A stretch of 64,000 bases of DNA, taken from positions 248,001 through 312,000 of the forward strand of contig NZ_VITH01000004.1 of assembly GCF_007827815.1 (NCBI RefSeq), written 5' to 3'. The position numbers were made by a program, and so were the translations under genes. This document shows, one piece after another, positions 25,248 to 33,949 of this stretch. Each line of letters opens with the position of its first letter. Positions within the stretch are counted from its first letter, which is position 1. This DNA is from Azospirillum brasilense (lineage in GTDB: Bacteria > Pseudomonadota > Alphaproteobacteria > Azospirillales > Azospirillaceae). The notes under the pieces are model-generated. The model saw only the letters and a list, made by a program, of their open reading frames with translations. It ran no database searches and was not told the origin of the DNA.

Positions 25248-25646
25248 ATGCTGGGCCTCTACGCGCAGCACGCGCAGACCTATTTGCTTGTCCTGATGAC
25301 AAGCACGACGCTTTTCTTTGCCCTGCCGATTTTCATCGCGCCGCTCGCCTGGGCACGACTGATGCTGTGGCGCATCCCGCAGGACACCGACCTCGCCGTC
25401 TATTTCGGCCGCTGCCTCGGGGCGTTCATCCTGATCGTTGAGTTCCTGATGCTGCGCGGCGCGACGACGGTGGAAGCGACCGCCTACGCCTTCGACGTCC
25501 TGTTCGCCGTGTTCGGGCTGATGCTGGCGGTCCATGTCTACGGCGCCATACGGCGCATCCAGCCGATCACCGAGACGCTGGAGATCGGCTTCTGGGCGTT
25601 CCTGCTCCTGCTCAACACGTGGTTCTACCCGGCCCCTCCCGCCTGA
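25248..25646 (+). CDS. Small four-helix integral membrane protein
   Basis: A 132-residue protein with four predicted TM helices: about 11-32, 50-68, 79-98 and 110-126. The start at 25248 has a good GGAGGAG ribosome site; a longer frame upstream lacks one. There are short loops, a few charged residues (WARLMLWRIPQDTDLAVYFGR), and no recognised motif. It stands alone between the first chemoreceptor and the metA control region. Function unknown. Confidence 0.7.
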   Translation: MLGLYAQHAQTYLLVLMTSTTLFFALPIFIAPLAWARLMLWRIPQDTDLAVYFGRCLGAFILIVEFLMLRGATTVEATAYAFDVLFAVFGLMLAVHVYGAIRRIQPITETLEIGFWAFLLLLNTWFYPAPPA

Positions 25647-25682
25647 CGGAATCGCGGCCCCGTCACCACGGACCCGCCGCTG

Positions 25683-25709
25683 TTGCCAAGCCGCCGCTGC
25701 CCGTATAAT
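25683..25709 (+). promoter_or_regulatory. Sigma-70 promoter of the metA leader
   Basis: A perfect TATAAT lies at 25704-25709. Upstream are TTGCCA at 25683-25688 (15-base spacing) or TGTTGC at 25681-25686 (17-base spacing). The predicted start near 25716 falls just before the riboswitch-like aptamer. Confidence 0.7.
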
Positions 25710-25717
25710 GTGCACCG

Positions 25718-25790
25718 CGCATCAAGAGTTGAGCGGACGCTCAACGCCAACCTGCTTACCCGAGCAAGGTGGCGTCCCGAAGGGGGATGT
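25718..25790 (+). ncRNA. Candidate SAM riboswitch (SAM-I/SAM-IV clan) in the metA leader
   Basis: The leader folds like an S-box core. P1 pairs GCATC with GATGT. J1/2 is AAGAG. P2 is a simple hairpin, TTGAGC-GGAC-GCTCAA. P3 is GCCAACC paired with GGTGGC, capped by TGCT/AGCA. P4 is TCCC/GGGA. The AAGAG joint and the GxCAACC/GGTGxC core are the SAM-contacting elements of SAM-I. The second P3 pair is C-G here and G-C in the usual GGCAACC/GGTGCC, a compensatory change. The simple P2 without a kink-turn looks more like SAM-IV or the SAM-I/IV variant class. It would lower metA expression when S-adenosylmethionine is high. Confidence 0.6.
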
Positions 25791-25867
25791 GGCCGGACCG
25801 GCAATCAAACGGGGTTCGCCATGACGTCTGTTCCGACCGATGCACCGACAGCGGAGCCGGACGAGTC

Positions 25868-26812
25868 ATGCCCATCAGGATCCCCAACGATCTTCCCGCC
25901 TTCACCGCCCTCCAGTCCGAGGGCGTCATGGTCATGCAGGAGGCCGACGCCATCCGGCAGGACATCCGGCCCCTGCGCTTCGGCCTGCTCAACCTGATGC
26001 CCGACAAGATCCGGACCGAGACGCAGATCGCCCGCCTGCTGGGCAACACCCCGCTCCAGGTCGAACTGTCGCTGATCCGGATCACCAACCATGTGCCGCG
26101 CAACACCGCGGCGGACCACATGAGCGCCTTCTACCGGTCGTGGGAGGACGCGCGCCGTGAGACGTTCGACGGCTTCATCATCACCGGCGCCCCGGTCGAG
26201 ACGATGCCCTTCGAGGAGGTCTCCTACTGGGACGAGCTGTGTTCGGTCTTCGACTGGACGCAGAGCCACGTCCATGCCTGCCTGAACATCTGCTGGGCGG
26301 CGCAGGCCGCCGTCCATCATTTCCACGGCGTGCCGAAGCATCTTCTGTCGCGCAAGGCATCCGGCGTGTACCGGCACCGCAACCGTGCCCCCGCCTCGCC
26401 CTACCTGTGCGGCCTGTCCGACGGCGTGCCCATCCCGGTCTCGCGCTGGACCGAGGTGCGCGAGGAGGACATCCCCCCCGAAAGCGGCCTGCGCGTGCTC
26501 CTGGATTCCCCGGAGACCGGCCCCTGCCTGCTGGAGGATGCCGCCCACCGCTCGCTGCACATGTTCAACCACATCGAGTACGACACGGATACCCTGCGCA
26601 ACGAGTATGTCCGGGACGTCGCCAAGGACGCGGCCACGCCGGTTCCCCAGGGCTATTTCCCCGACGACAACCCGAGCCGCCCACCCGAGAACCGGTGGCG
26701 GAGCCACGCCCATCTGCTGTTCGCCAACTGGATCAACCAGATCTACCAGACGACGCCCTTCGACCTCTCGCGCATCGGCGCGGACCGGCCGGCCGCCATC
26801 ACGGCGGCCTGA
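25868..26812 (+). CDS. metA: Homoserine O-succinyl/acetyltransferase
   Basis: A 314-residue protein starting MPIRIPNDLPAF, the canonical MetA N-terminus. Landmarks are LNLMPDKIRTETQ, TGAPVETMPFEEVSYW, the nucleophile cysteine in HACLNICWAAQAA (about Cys142), the catalytic HMFNHIEYD, and RSHAHLLFANWINQIYQ. It activates homoserine with an acyl-CoA for methionine synthesis. Many alphaproteobacterial MetA proteins use acetyl-CoA, and the acyl donor cannot be fixed here. It follows a candidate SAM riboswitch and overlaps the convergent XRE gene by 14 bases at the 3-prime end. Confidence 0.95.
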   Translation: MPIRIPNDLPAFTALQSEGVMVMQEADAIRQDIRPLRFGLLNLMPDKIRTETQIARLLGNTPLQVELSLIRITNHVPRNTAADHMSAFYRSWEDARRETFDGFIITGAPVETMPFEEVSYWDELCSVFDWTQSHVHACLNICWAAQAAVHHFHGVPKHLLSRKASGVYRHRNRAPASPYLCGLSDGVPIPVSRWTEVREEDIPPESGLRVLLDSPETGPCLLEDAAHRSLHMFNHIEYDTDTLRNEYVRDVAKDAATPVPQGYFPDDNPSRPPENRWRSHAHLLFANWINQIYQTTPFDLSRIGADRPAAITAA

Positions 26813-27446
26813 CCGCCCCATCGCCGCTCAGCGCCTGTTGCGCCCCATCCTCCATCTGCAGGGCGAGCCAGAGCAGATGAGCCGCCGCGGCCGGGCTGAC
26901 ACCGGCCGGACGGGAACCGCCCCCACTCTCCACCGTCAGGCCGTACAGGGCCGCCACCAGATGGCCCTTGGCGCGGGGTGACAGCCGGCGCCCCCGGTCG
27001 GCCAGTCCCTGCTCGACAAGGGCGGTCGCCTCGCTCAGCAGCGCGAGATCGAGCACCGGCCGGGAGGCGGCGGCCTCCCGCGGCGGTGACGGAGGGTCAC
27101 CATCGCCGGACTCCGGCCGGCCGGCCGCCGTCCGCATGTTGCCCCGTCCCGTCAGCAGCCAGTTCATGTCGATGCCGAGGGCGGCCAGTTCCGACAGGGT
27201 CTCCCCCTTCGGCAGCTTGCCGTTCAACTCATAGGACTGCCATGTGTTCTCCCCGAGACGGAATCGGCGAGACATTGTTTTTTGTGTCTCACCAAGAAAT
27301 TCGCGCACGGTTTTGAGCCGATCCCCGAGCTGCACCACGCCGGTTTCTCCCAGGCCTGGAGAGGAAGCCTCCATTTCCAAGGTGAATTTGCTTCCCACGG
27401 CGCCCCGCTCGCGACGAGGCCGATCGTCGGTTGCACGTTTTCTCAT
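26799..27446 (-). CDS. XRE-like helix-turn-helix regulator
   Basis: A 215-residue protein. The HTH domain is GDRLKTVREFLGETQKTMSRR...LGENTWQSYELNGKLPKGETLSELAALGIDMNWLLTGRG (about 40-100; key elements LGETQKTMSRR and DMNWLLTG). Phage CI-type and Cro-type proteins share this SYE.G..P....L..La..gid..WLLTG pattern. There is no S24 domain; the C-terminal half is a helical effector-like region. A nested palindrome lies directly before the start and is the likely autoregulatory site. The start at 27446 is tentative; ATG 27374 would drop a basic 24-residue N-terminal extension. Confidence 0.75.
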   Translation of the reverse strand: MRKRATDDRPRRERGAVGSKFTLEMEASSPGLGETGVVQLGDRLKTVREFLGETQKTMSRRFRLGENTWQSYELNGKLPKGETLSELAALGIDMNWLLTGRGNMRTAAGRPESGDGDPPSPPREAAASRPVLDLALLSEATALVEQGLADRGRRLSPRAKGHLVAALYGLTVESGGGSRPAGVSPAAAAHLLWLALQMEDGAQQALSGDGAVRPP

Positions 27447-27452
27447 GTTGCG

Positions 27453-27469
27453 ACGATACGTATTATCGT
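27453..27469. promoter_or_regulatory. Nested palindrome upstream of the XRE regulator
   Basis: ACGATA-CGTAT-TATCGT is an inverted repeat of 6-5-6 whose centre also contains the perfect octamer palindrome ATACGTAT (27456-27463). It lies 7 bases before the ATG of the XRE regulator, so it is a probable autorepression site. Confidence 0.5.
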
Positions 27470-27605
27470 GTAGAAAACACTGGGATACGCGGTGCGCAGC
27501 ACTTTTACGCATGGATACGACATGGCCATTCTCGGTGTGCGCTCCATTCATTCCACCTTTGGTCCGGGCTCCGCGGGGCCGCCGGTCAGCGCCTGCACGC
27601 GACAC

Positions 27606-28023
27606 TAGAAACCGTGTATGCCCGAAAGGCGTTCAGGTTCTGCATCGGTAGAGTAGCGAAGTCTCCTTCACCGCCCGCGGGAGCACGGCGGCCATAATGA
27701 CTGTGGGACGCCAATTCCTTCCGGACCGACATCTTCGGAAGCGTCCCGCGAATCCCTCCGCATGGTCGCCCCATGGCCGCCGACCAATTCTTCAACTTAT
27801 CGCAGAACATATGGGCTTTTGCATTGCCCATCCGCGCGCCCATGCGGCCGGCCGCGCGGAGCGTGTGAGGCATCGCCTCACTGTCACACAATGAACAATT
27901 TTGCCGCAACCGGTTCATTGCCAGAATCGTAATTCGCGACGAAGACAAGAAAAAATAAAAATCGTTCTTTGGTGAGCACGCGAGGAAACCGACCACCAAA
28001 ACAACAGAAAAGTGAAAAACGTC
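27606..28023. other. Gap between the XRE regulator and the second chemoreceptor; no convincing gene
   Basis: No frame has good codon bias or a ribosome site. The left part is GC-rich. A 7-bp hairpin (GTGAGGC-ATC-GCCTCAC) lies at 27865-27881. The last 120 bases are strikingly AT-rich and probably hold the chemoreceptor promoter. Confidence 0.5.
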
Positions 28024-29703
28024 ATGAATGACATCAGCGTCAGAACAAAAACGTTCGCTGTTTTTGCGTTTCTATCCCTGCTTCTCGCTGGTATCGGTGC
28101 CTTGGGAATCAACCGTTTGTCGGTGGTCAACGACAGATCGACGGAAATCGCCAGCTTCTGGATGCCGCGGGTCGTTCAGGTCAACACCGTGAACGACGCC
28201 GTGTCGAACTTCCGCATCCTGCAGGGCGCCCACATCCTCAGCGCCACCGAGACGGAGATGGCCGCGGTGGAGAAGCGGATGGACGATATGGAAGCCAGCA
28301 TCGTCAACGCCCGCCGGACCTACGAGGCGACGCTGCGCACCGCCGAGGGGCGCGGGCTGTTCGCCCAATTCGAACAGCAGTGGGGGCAGTATCTCACCCT
28401 GCACCGCCAGATCGTCGCCCTGTCGCGCCGCAGCGAGAACGCCGCCGCCAACGCCCTGTTCCGCGACGCGGCCGACAAGAGCTTCCAGGAGGTCGGGCGG
28501 ACGCTCGACTCCATGATCGACCACAACAACCGCGGAGCCGCCAAGGCGAGCGACGACGCCGACGCCGTCTACGCCCAATCCAGCACGATGCTCATCGTCG
28601 CGCTGCTCATCGGCGTCGCCGTCTGCCTGGGCGGCGCGCTGATGATGATCCGCGGCGTCTCCTCCCCGATCGGCGCGATGACCGAGGCGATGCGCCGGCT
28701 GGCCGGCGGCGACAAGACGACGGCGATCCCCTTCGCCAGCCGCGGCGACGAGATCGGCGCCATGGCCACCGCCGTCCAGGTCTTCAAGGACGGGCTGATC
28801 GAGGCCGAGCGGCTGGCCGCCGAACAGGCCGCCGAGCAGGCCGCCAAGCTGCGGCGGACCGAGGCGGTCGAGCGGCTGATCGCCTCCTTCGAGGAGCAGG
28901 TCGCCGACGCGCTGCGCAACGTCGCCGCCGCCGCGACCGAGCTGGACACCACCGCCCAGAGCATGGCGGTCACCGCCCGCCAGACCAACGACCAGGCGGC
29001 CAACGCCGCCGCCGCCGCGGAGCAGACCAGCGCCAACGTGCAGACGGTGGCCAGCGCCGCGGAGGAGATGTCCAGCTCCATCGGGGAAATCGGCTCGCAG
29101 GTCACCCGCTCCACCGGCATCGCCGGACAGGCGGTGCAGGAGGCCGGGCGCACCACCGACTCCGTGCGCGGGCTCGCCGACGCCGCGCACCGCATCGGCG
29201 CCGTGGTGCAGCTGATCACCAACATCGCCGGCCAGACCAACCTGCTGGCGCTCAACGCCACCATCGAGGCGGCCCGCGCCGGTGAGGCCGGCAAGGGCTT
29301 CGCCGTCGTCGCGTCGGAGGTGAAGCAGCTCGCCAACCAGACCGCCCGCGCGACGGACGAGATCGCCTCTCAGATCCAGGCGATCCAGGAGGCCACCGCC
29401 GGCTCGGTCGGCGCCATCGAGGGGATCGGCCGCACCATCGCGGCGATCAACGAGATCTCCACCTCCATCGCCGCCGCGATCGAGGAGCAGTCCGCCGCGA
29501 CCAACGAGATCTCGCGCAACGTCCAGCAGGCGGCGATCGGCACGCGCGAGGTGTCCAGCAACATCGCCCAGGTGACGGAGGCCGCCGGCACCACCGGGGC
29601 CGCCGCCCATCAGGTGCTGGGTGCGGCCGGCGGGCTGGCCTCGCAGGCGGAGAACCTGCGCCGCGACGTGGAGAGCTTCCTGGCGGCGATCCGCGCCGCC
29701 TGA
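28024..29703 (+). CDS. Methyl-accepting chemotaxis protein, paralogue of the receptor at 23357
   Basis: A 559-residue chemoreceptor with the same layout as the upstream one: TM1 at about 8-26, a helical periplasmic sensor, TM2 at about 184-205, HAMP, and a signalling rod with hairpin tip [18 protein letters not shown]. Cytoplasmic parts are closely similar to the first receptor, while the periplasmic segments diverge ([21 protein letters not shown] against the other receptor's [21 protein letters not shown]). That indicates duplication followed by change of ligand. The start used is ATG 28024; a GTG at 28012 is possible, and neither has a good ribosome site. No CheR-binding pentapeptide. Confidence 0.92.
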   Translation: MNDISVRTKTFAVFAFLSLLLAGIGALGINRLSVVNDRSTEIASFWMPRVVQVNTVNDAVSNFRILQGAHILSATETEMAAVEKRMDDMEASIVNARRTYEATLRTAEGRGLFAQFEQQWGQYLTLHRQIVALSRRSENAAANALFRDAADKSFQEVGRTLDSMIDHNNRGAAKASDDADAVYAQSSTMLIVALLIGVAVCLGGALMMIRGVSSPIGAMTEAMRRLAGGDKTTAIPFASRGDEIGAMATAVQVFKDGLIEAERLAAEQAAEQAAKLRRTEAVERLIASFEEQVADALRNVAAAATELDTTAQSMAVTARQTNDQAANAAAAAEQTSANVQTVASAAEEMSSSIGEIGSQVTRSTGIAGQAVQEAGRTTDSVRGLADAAHRIGAVVQLITNIAGQTNLLALNATIEAARAGEAGKGFAVVASEVKQLANQTARATDEIASQIQAIQEATAGSVGAIEGIGRTIAAINEISTSIAAAIEEQSAATNEISRNVQQAAIGTREVSSNIAQVTEAAGTTGAAAHQVLGAAGGLASQAENLRRDVESFLAAIRAA

Positions 29704-29717
29704 TGGATGCCTCGCGG

Positions 29718-29748
29718 TTCCTGCGGGGGCTCACCAGCCCCGCAGGAA
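29718..29748. terminator. Hairpin between the second chemoreceptor and the DinG-family gene
   Basis: An 11-bp perfect stem (TTCCTGCGGGG with its complement at 29738-29748) has a 9-base loop. The loop carries the stop codon of the convergent dinG-like gene (29731-29733), so the hairpin overlaps its 3-prime coding end. There is no T-run on the plus side. Confidence 0.6.
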
Positions 29749-32499
29749 TTCCGCGGTCGCCTCCACCGCCTCCTTGATGCCGACGCGGCGGACCTCCACC
29801 CCTTCGGGGAAGGCGCCGAACAGGCGGCTCGGCATCATCGGGTCGAGCAGAACGAACACCCCGGTGTCGTCGGCCCGGCGCACCAGCCGGCCGAAGGCCT
29901 GCTTCAGCCGCAGCCGCGCGATCATGTCTTCGTAGCGGCGGCGCCCGAAGGCGTCGCGCCGGGCGCGGTGCAGGATGTCGGGCCGCGGCCAGGGCACCCG
30001 GTCGAACACGATCAGCCGCAGCGAGCGGCCCGGCACGTCCACCCCGTCGCGCACCGCGTCGGTGCCGAGCAGGCAGGCGTGCTCCTCCCCCCGGAAGATG
30101 TCGATCAGGGTCGCCACGTCCAGCGGATCGACATGCTGGGCGTAGAGCGGAATGCCGGTGGCATCCAAAGGCTCCACGATGCGGTCGTAGACGGCGCGCA
30201 GCCGGCTGATCGCCGTGAACAGCCCCAGGCCCCCGCCGCCCGCCGCCTGGAACAGCGTGCGGTAGGCCGAGGCCACCTGCCCCAGATCGTCCTTGCGAAC
30301 GTCGGTGACCACCATCACCCGCGTGCGGTTGGGATAGTCGAAGGGCGACGGCACCTGGGCGCGCAGCGCCGGCTTCGGCAGGTGGCTGGCGCCGCAGCGG
30401 TCCTCCGCCGCCTGCCAGTCCATGGCGGTGTCGCCGGTGCCGTCGGTCAGCGTGGCGGAGGTGACCACCATGCCGTGCGCCGGCCCGGCCAGCGCCTCGG
30501 CGAAGGGAACCGTCGGGTCGATCCAGTGGCGGTAAAGTCCGACGTCGACGTCGCGCCCGTCGATCCGCTCCACCGCGAACCAGTCGACGAACTGCGCCGG
30601 GGTTTCCACCGGCAGCGTCTTCAGCATGGCCCGCCACGCCTCGACCGTCAGGACGCCGCGCCGGGTCAGGCTGCGCGCCATGGCGTCGATGCGCCGCCGC
30701 TGGTCGCTGTCCAGCTCCGCCGTCTCGTCCTCCAGCCTTGCCGCCAGCCGCTTGGCCAGCCCGGCCAGCGGTTCCGCCAGCCGGACCAGCGCCGTCTCCA
30801 GCGCCTCCGCGGCGTCGAGCAGTCCGTCCACCGGGTAGGCCTTGTCGGCCTCCAGGCTGTAGGGACCGCCCTGCCCCGCCGTGCGGGAATAGACCTGCCG
30901 CCGCGCGGCGAGCAGGAAGGCCTCGGTCGGCCCCTGCGGGTTGTCGGCGGACAGCCGCGCCGCCCAGCCCTCCGCCGGCAGGACGCGGGCACCCAGCATC
31001 ACCGCGTCCATCAGCTCCTGCGCCTGTTCGTCGCTGGCGACCAGATCCTCGATGCGGCGCTTCAGCCCGCGGGCGCGGCTGCGCCCGGTCTCCTCCGCCC
31101 CCAGCAGCCAGCGCCGCAGCTCCTGGGTCTCGCGCCCGGTCAGATGCCCGGCGAAGGCGCTGTCCGCCGCGTCGAAGACATGGTGCCCTTCGTCGAAGAC
31201 GTAGCGGGTGGGCAGCGTCGGCTCCTCGCCGCCGCCCAGCGCCGCCTGCACCATGACCAGCGCGTGGTTGGCGATCACCACGTCGGCCTTGCGGGCGCGG
31301 CGCACGCTCTTCTCGATGTAGCAGCGGGCGTAATGGTCGCAGGCGGAGTAGATGCACTCGCCCCGCCGGTCGGCGAGGCCCAGCGTCCGCCCGCGCCCGG
31401 CGATGTCGACCAGCCAGCCGGGAAAGTCGCCGCCGGTCAGGTCGCCGTCGCGCGTCGCCGCGGCCCAGCGCGCCATCAGCCCGACCCCGATGGCGTGGTG
31501 CGGCTGCATCGGCATGCCGCGCACCGCCTCCTCCAGATTCAGCAGGCACAGGTAGTTTTCCCGGCCCTTGCGCAGCACGACCTTGCGCGCCTTGGTCGCC
31601 GGCTCGGGGTAGAGGCGGTCCAGCTCCGCGTCGATCTGGTGCTGGAGGTTGCGGGTGTAGGTGGAGATCCACACCGTGCCGCCGTTCTTCTCCGCCCACA
31701 CCGTGGCCGGCGCCAGATAGCCGAGCGTCTTGCCGACGCCCGTCCCGGCCTCCGCCAGCACGACGTTCGGCGTGTCGGGCGCGGGGCGCGGGGCGAAGGC
31801 GGCGGACACCGCGCTGGCGTAGTCGGCCTGCTGCGGGCGCGGCTCGGCCACCTTGCCGGGCACGCTGGCCGACAGCATCACCGACAGCCGGCGGCGCGCC
31901 TCGTCCGGCTCTACCGGGTGATGGGCGGGCGGCGGCTCGGGCGGGCCGTCCTGCCATTCCTTGATGCGGGTCCAGACGCGCAGGCCGGCGCGGGCGGCCC
32001 CCTTCTCCGGCCCATCCGGCCTGCCGAGCGCGGCCAGAACGGCGGGCGCCCACAGCCAGCCGGCGCGCCCCATCTCCCAGGCGAAGGCCACGGGATCCGA
32101 CGCCTCCTCCCGCCCCGGCGTTCCCAACAGTCCCAGCAGCTTGCGCACCGCCCGGTGCAGCGCCAGCGCGTCGTCCTCCAGCCCGTCGGGGATCGGCAGG
32201 TCCAGCGCCTCGGCCAGCCCGCGCGGGGTCGGCACGCAGAAGCGGGCGGGCAGGACGAAGGCGAACAGCTCCAGCAGGTCGAAGGCGGCGAAGGGCTCGC
32301 TCCCCAGCCGCCGCGCCATCGCCCGCGCATGGCAAACGAGCGGTGGCTGGCGGCGCACCCGCTTCGCCGCGGCGGCGGGGGCCAGTTCCTCCACCTCGCC
32401 GTCGCCGGTCAGCAGGACCACGCGCCGCGCGCCGGCGACCAGGGCCGGCGCGTCATCGAGGCTGAAGGACGGGAGGGAGGGCGCCGAGGTCAGATCCAT
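29731..32499 (-). CDS. dinG: DinG-family ATP-dependent DNA helicase
   Basis: A 922-residue superfamily 2 helicase of the XPD/DinG type. An N-terminal 210-residue extension is followed by Walker A EAGTGVGKT (about 257-265), then the cysteine-rich Fe-S region with ligands in NYLCLLN and CIYSACDHYARC, Walker B-like DEGHHVF, VVTSATLTDG (motif III), and the C-terminal LLGTDAVRDGVDVPG...QAFGRLVRR motifs. Such enzymes unwind 5-prime to 3-prime and resolve R-loops and forked DNA. It is long for DinG because of the extension. It is divergent from mtgA. A large antisense frame lies opposite but has no gene features. Confidence 0.9.
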   Translation of the reverse strand: MDLTSAPSLPSFSLDDAPALVAGARRVVLLTGDGEVEELAPAAAAKRVRRQPPLVCHARAMARRLGSEPFAAFDLLELFAFVLPARFCVPTPRGLAEALDLPIPDGLEDDALALHRAVRKLLGLLGTPGREEASDPVAFAWEMGRAGWLWAPAVLAALGRPDGPEKGAARAGLRVWTRIKEWQDGPPEPPPAHHPVEPDEARRRLSVMLSASVPGKVAEPRPQQADYASAVSAAFAPRPAPDTPNVVLAEAGTGVGKTLGYLAPATVWAEKNGGTVWISTYTRNLQHQIDAELDRLYPEPATKARKVVLRKGRENYLCLLNLEEAVRGMPMQPHHAIGVGLMARWAAATRDGDLTGGDFPGWLVDIAGRGRTLGLADRRGECIYSACDHYARCYIEKSVRRARKADVVIANHALVMVQAALGGGEEPTLPTRYVFDEGHHVFDAADSAFAGHLTGRETQELRRWLLGAEETGRSRARGLKRRIEDLVASDEQAQELMDAVMLGARVLPAEGWAARLSADNPQGPTEAFLLAARRQVYSRTAGQGGPYSLEADKAYPVDGLLDAAEALETALVRLAEPLAGLAKRLAARLEDETAELDSDQRRRIDAMARSLTRRGVLTVEAWRAMLKTLPVETPAQFVDWFAVERIDGRDVDVGLYRHWIDPTVPFAEALAGPAHGMVVTSATLTDGTGDTAMDWQAAEDRCGASHLPKPALRAQVPSPFDYPNRTRVMVVTDVRKDDLGQVASAYRTLFQAAGGGGLGLFTAISRLRAVYDRIVEPLDATGIPLYAQHVDPLDVATLIDIFRGEEHACLLGTDAVRDGVDVPGRSLRLIVFDRVPWPRPDILHRARRDAFGRRRYEDMIARLRLKQAFGRLVRRADDTGVFVLLDPMMPSRLFGAFPEGVEVRRVGIKEAVEATAEFLRGW

Positions 32500-32618
32500 G
32501 GCGCGCAGTATAAAGGCGCCCGCCGCCGCAATGCGAGCAAACCCGTGTTGACCGATCGGCCCGCCCCCTCGAAAGTGCTTCCCCCGTCCTTGAGCGTCGC
32601 AGAGGAGAGGTCGAGCGC

Positions 32619-33305
32619 ATGCGGTTTCCGGTCCGGCGTCTGCTGAGACTCCTGATGGCCCTGGCCGTCGCCCTGGTGGCCTTCAGCGTCGGCTGGGCGG
32701 CGCTCTACCGCGTGGTGCCGGTGCCGGCCACGCCCCTGATGCTGATCCGCGCCGCCGGAGGCTCCGGGCTGGACCATGACTGGGTGCCCCTGTCGCAGAT
32801 GTCTCCCCATCTCGCCCGCGCGGTTATCGCGTCGGAGGACACGCTGTTCTGCGGCCATGGCGGCTTCGACTGGGCGGCCATCGAGGGCGCCTTCGAGGAC
32901 AACGAGGAGGGCCGGCGCCTGCGCGGCGGCAGCACGATCAGCCAGCAGACCGCCAAGAACGCCTTCCTCTGGCCGGACCGAAGCTGGACCCGCAAGGGTG
33001 CTGAGGCGTGGTTCACCCTGCTGATCGAGACGCTGTGGCCGAAGAGCCGCATCCTGGAGGTGTATCTGAACAGCGTGGAGTGGGACGACGGCGTCTACGG
33101 CGCCGAGGCCGCCGCCCGCCACCATTTCAAGAAGCCGGCATCGGCCCTGACCCGCCGCGAGGCCGCCCTGCTGGCCGTCGTCCTGCCCAACCCGCGCAAC
33201 TGGTCCCCGAACCCGCCCGGCGCCTATGTGGCGCGGCGGGCGGGCGTCATTGAGCGGCGCATGGCGGTGGTCGAGCGCGACGGGCTGGCGGATTGCGCGA
33301 AGTAG
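32619..33305 (+). CDS. mtgA: Monofunctional peptidoglycan glycosyltransferase
   Basis: A 228-residue GT51 protein. One TM anchor lies at about 8-28. The catalytic motif is ASEDTLFCGHGGFDW (about 71-85, Glu in SED), then GGSTISQQTAKN, the RKGAEAWFTLLIE and RILEVYLNSVEW motifs, and GAEAAARHHF. It polymerises lipid II glycan strands without a transpeptidase domain. The start codon gives a typical length. It is divergent from the dinG-like gene and convergent with an SMR transporter across a large inverted repeat. Confidence 0.94.
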   Translation: MRFPVRRLLRLLMALAVALVAFSVGWAALYRVVPVPATPLMLIRAAGGSGLDHDWVPLSQMSPHLARAVIASEDTLFCGHGGFDWAAIEGAFEDNEEGRRLRGGSTISQQTAKNAFLWPDRSWTRKGAEAWFTLLIETLWPKSRILEVYLNSVEWDDGVYGAEAAARHHFKKPASALTRREAALLAVVLPNPRNWSPNPPGAYVARRAGVIERRMAVVERDGLADCAK

Positions 33306-33343
33306 AATGCTCCTTTTCTTTGAAGGGTACATTGGCGCCTGCT

Positions 33344-33450
33344 TTGCCCCCTCCCCGGCCCTCCCCCGCTGACGCAGGGGAGGGAGATTTCTGCGAAACC
33401 GGCGCCTGCTCCCTCCCCTGCGAAGCGGGGGAGGGTTAGGGAGGGGGCAA
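33344..33450. repeat. Large imperfect inverted repeat (extragenic palindrome)
   Basis: The left arm (33344-33386) and right arm (33409-33450) are about 40-base reverse complements with a few mismatches, separated by 22 bases. Each arm also holds its own short GC hairpin (CTCCCCCGC...GCAGGGGAG type). It lies between two convergent genes, the normal place for repetitive extragenic palindromes. It could act as a transcription terminator or mRNA 3-prime barrier. A related CCCTCCCCC stem serves as the lysK terminator at 35534. Confidence 0.75.
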
Positions 33451-33484
33451 TGCTATGCAAGCCATCACCTTTTCTTAAAAACGA

Positions 33485-33808
33485 CTACGCCCCGCCCCCC
33501 GACATCCGCAAACTTACCACCCCCGCAACGATCAGCAGAATCCCCGCCAGCTTCAGGAAGTTCAGCGACTCGCCGAAGACCCAAATCCCGATCGCCGCGA
33601 TGGCCGCCGTGCCCACCGCGGACCAGATGGCGTAAGCCACGCCGACCTCGATCTCGCGCAGCGCCTGGGCCAGCATCGCGAAGGCCACCAGATAGCAGGC
33701 CACCACCGCCAGGCTGGGCCACAGGCGGGTCATGCCGTCGGACATCTTCATGGCGACGGTGCCCACGATCTCGAAAGCGATGGCGACGGACAGAAACAGC
33801 CAGCTCAT
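33485..33808 (-). CDS. Small multidrug resistance (SMR) family transporter
   Basis: A 107-residue protein with four TM helices. MSWLFLSVAIAFEIVGTVAMK holds the conserved TM1 glutamate (Glu13) that binds proton or substrate, and VAYAIWSAVGTAAIAAIGIWVFGE matches the SMR GxG/W signatures. Homologues export quaternary ammonium compounds (EmrE, QacE), polyamines (MdtIJ) or guanidinium (Gdx). A single gene with a typical EmrE-like TM1 favours a homodimeric drug or guanidinium exporter. The start at 33808 follows a GAGGA ribosome site. Confidence 0.88.
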   Translation of the reverse strand: MSWLFLSVAIAFEIVGTVAMKMSDGMTRLWPSLAVVACYLVAFAMLAQALREIEVGVAYAIWSAVGTAAIAAIGIWVFGESLNFLKLAGILLIVAGVVSLRMSGGGA

Positions 33809-33949
33809 GCGGGTCCTCGGCGGGTGATCCACATCCAGACATGCGCCCGAACCGTGAAACGGACAAGCGGCGCCCGTTGACGGACGGCGCGCTGCGCCCT
33901 AGGGTCGCTGCCTTTCTACACTTCCGTCGAGTTTTGAAGGGGCTCTACC

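Noticed and set aside
25821..25997. Possible leader peptide gene overlapping metA out of frame
   Set aside because: The 58-codon frame overlaps metA by 130 bases, has no regulatory codons and weak initiation signals; a riboswitch explains the leader better.
27586..27999. A 137-codon minus-strand frame between the XRE regulator and the second chemoreceptor
   Set aside because: Runs through an AT-rich promoter-like region with poor codon bias, many Met/Cys/Lys residues unlike neighbours and no ribosome site.
29707..32646. A 979-codon plus-strand frame opposite the DinG-family helicase
   Set aside because: Antisense shadow caused by third-position GC; composition is Arg/Gln/Val/Gly-rich and lacks any motif.
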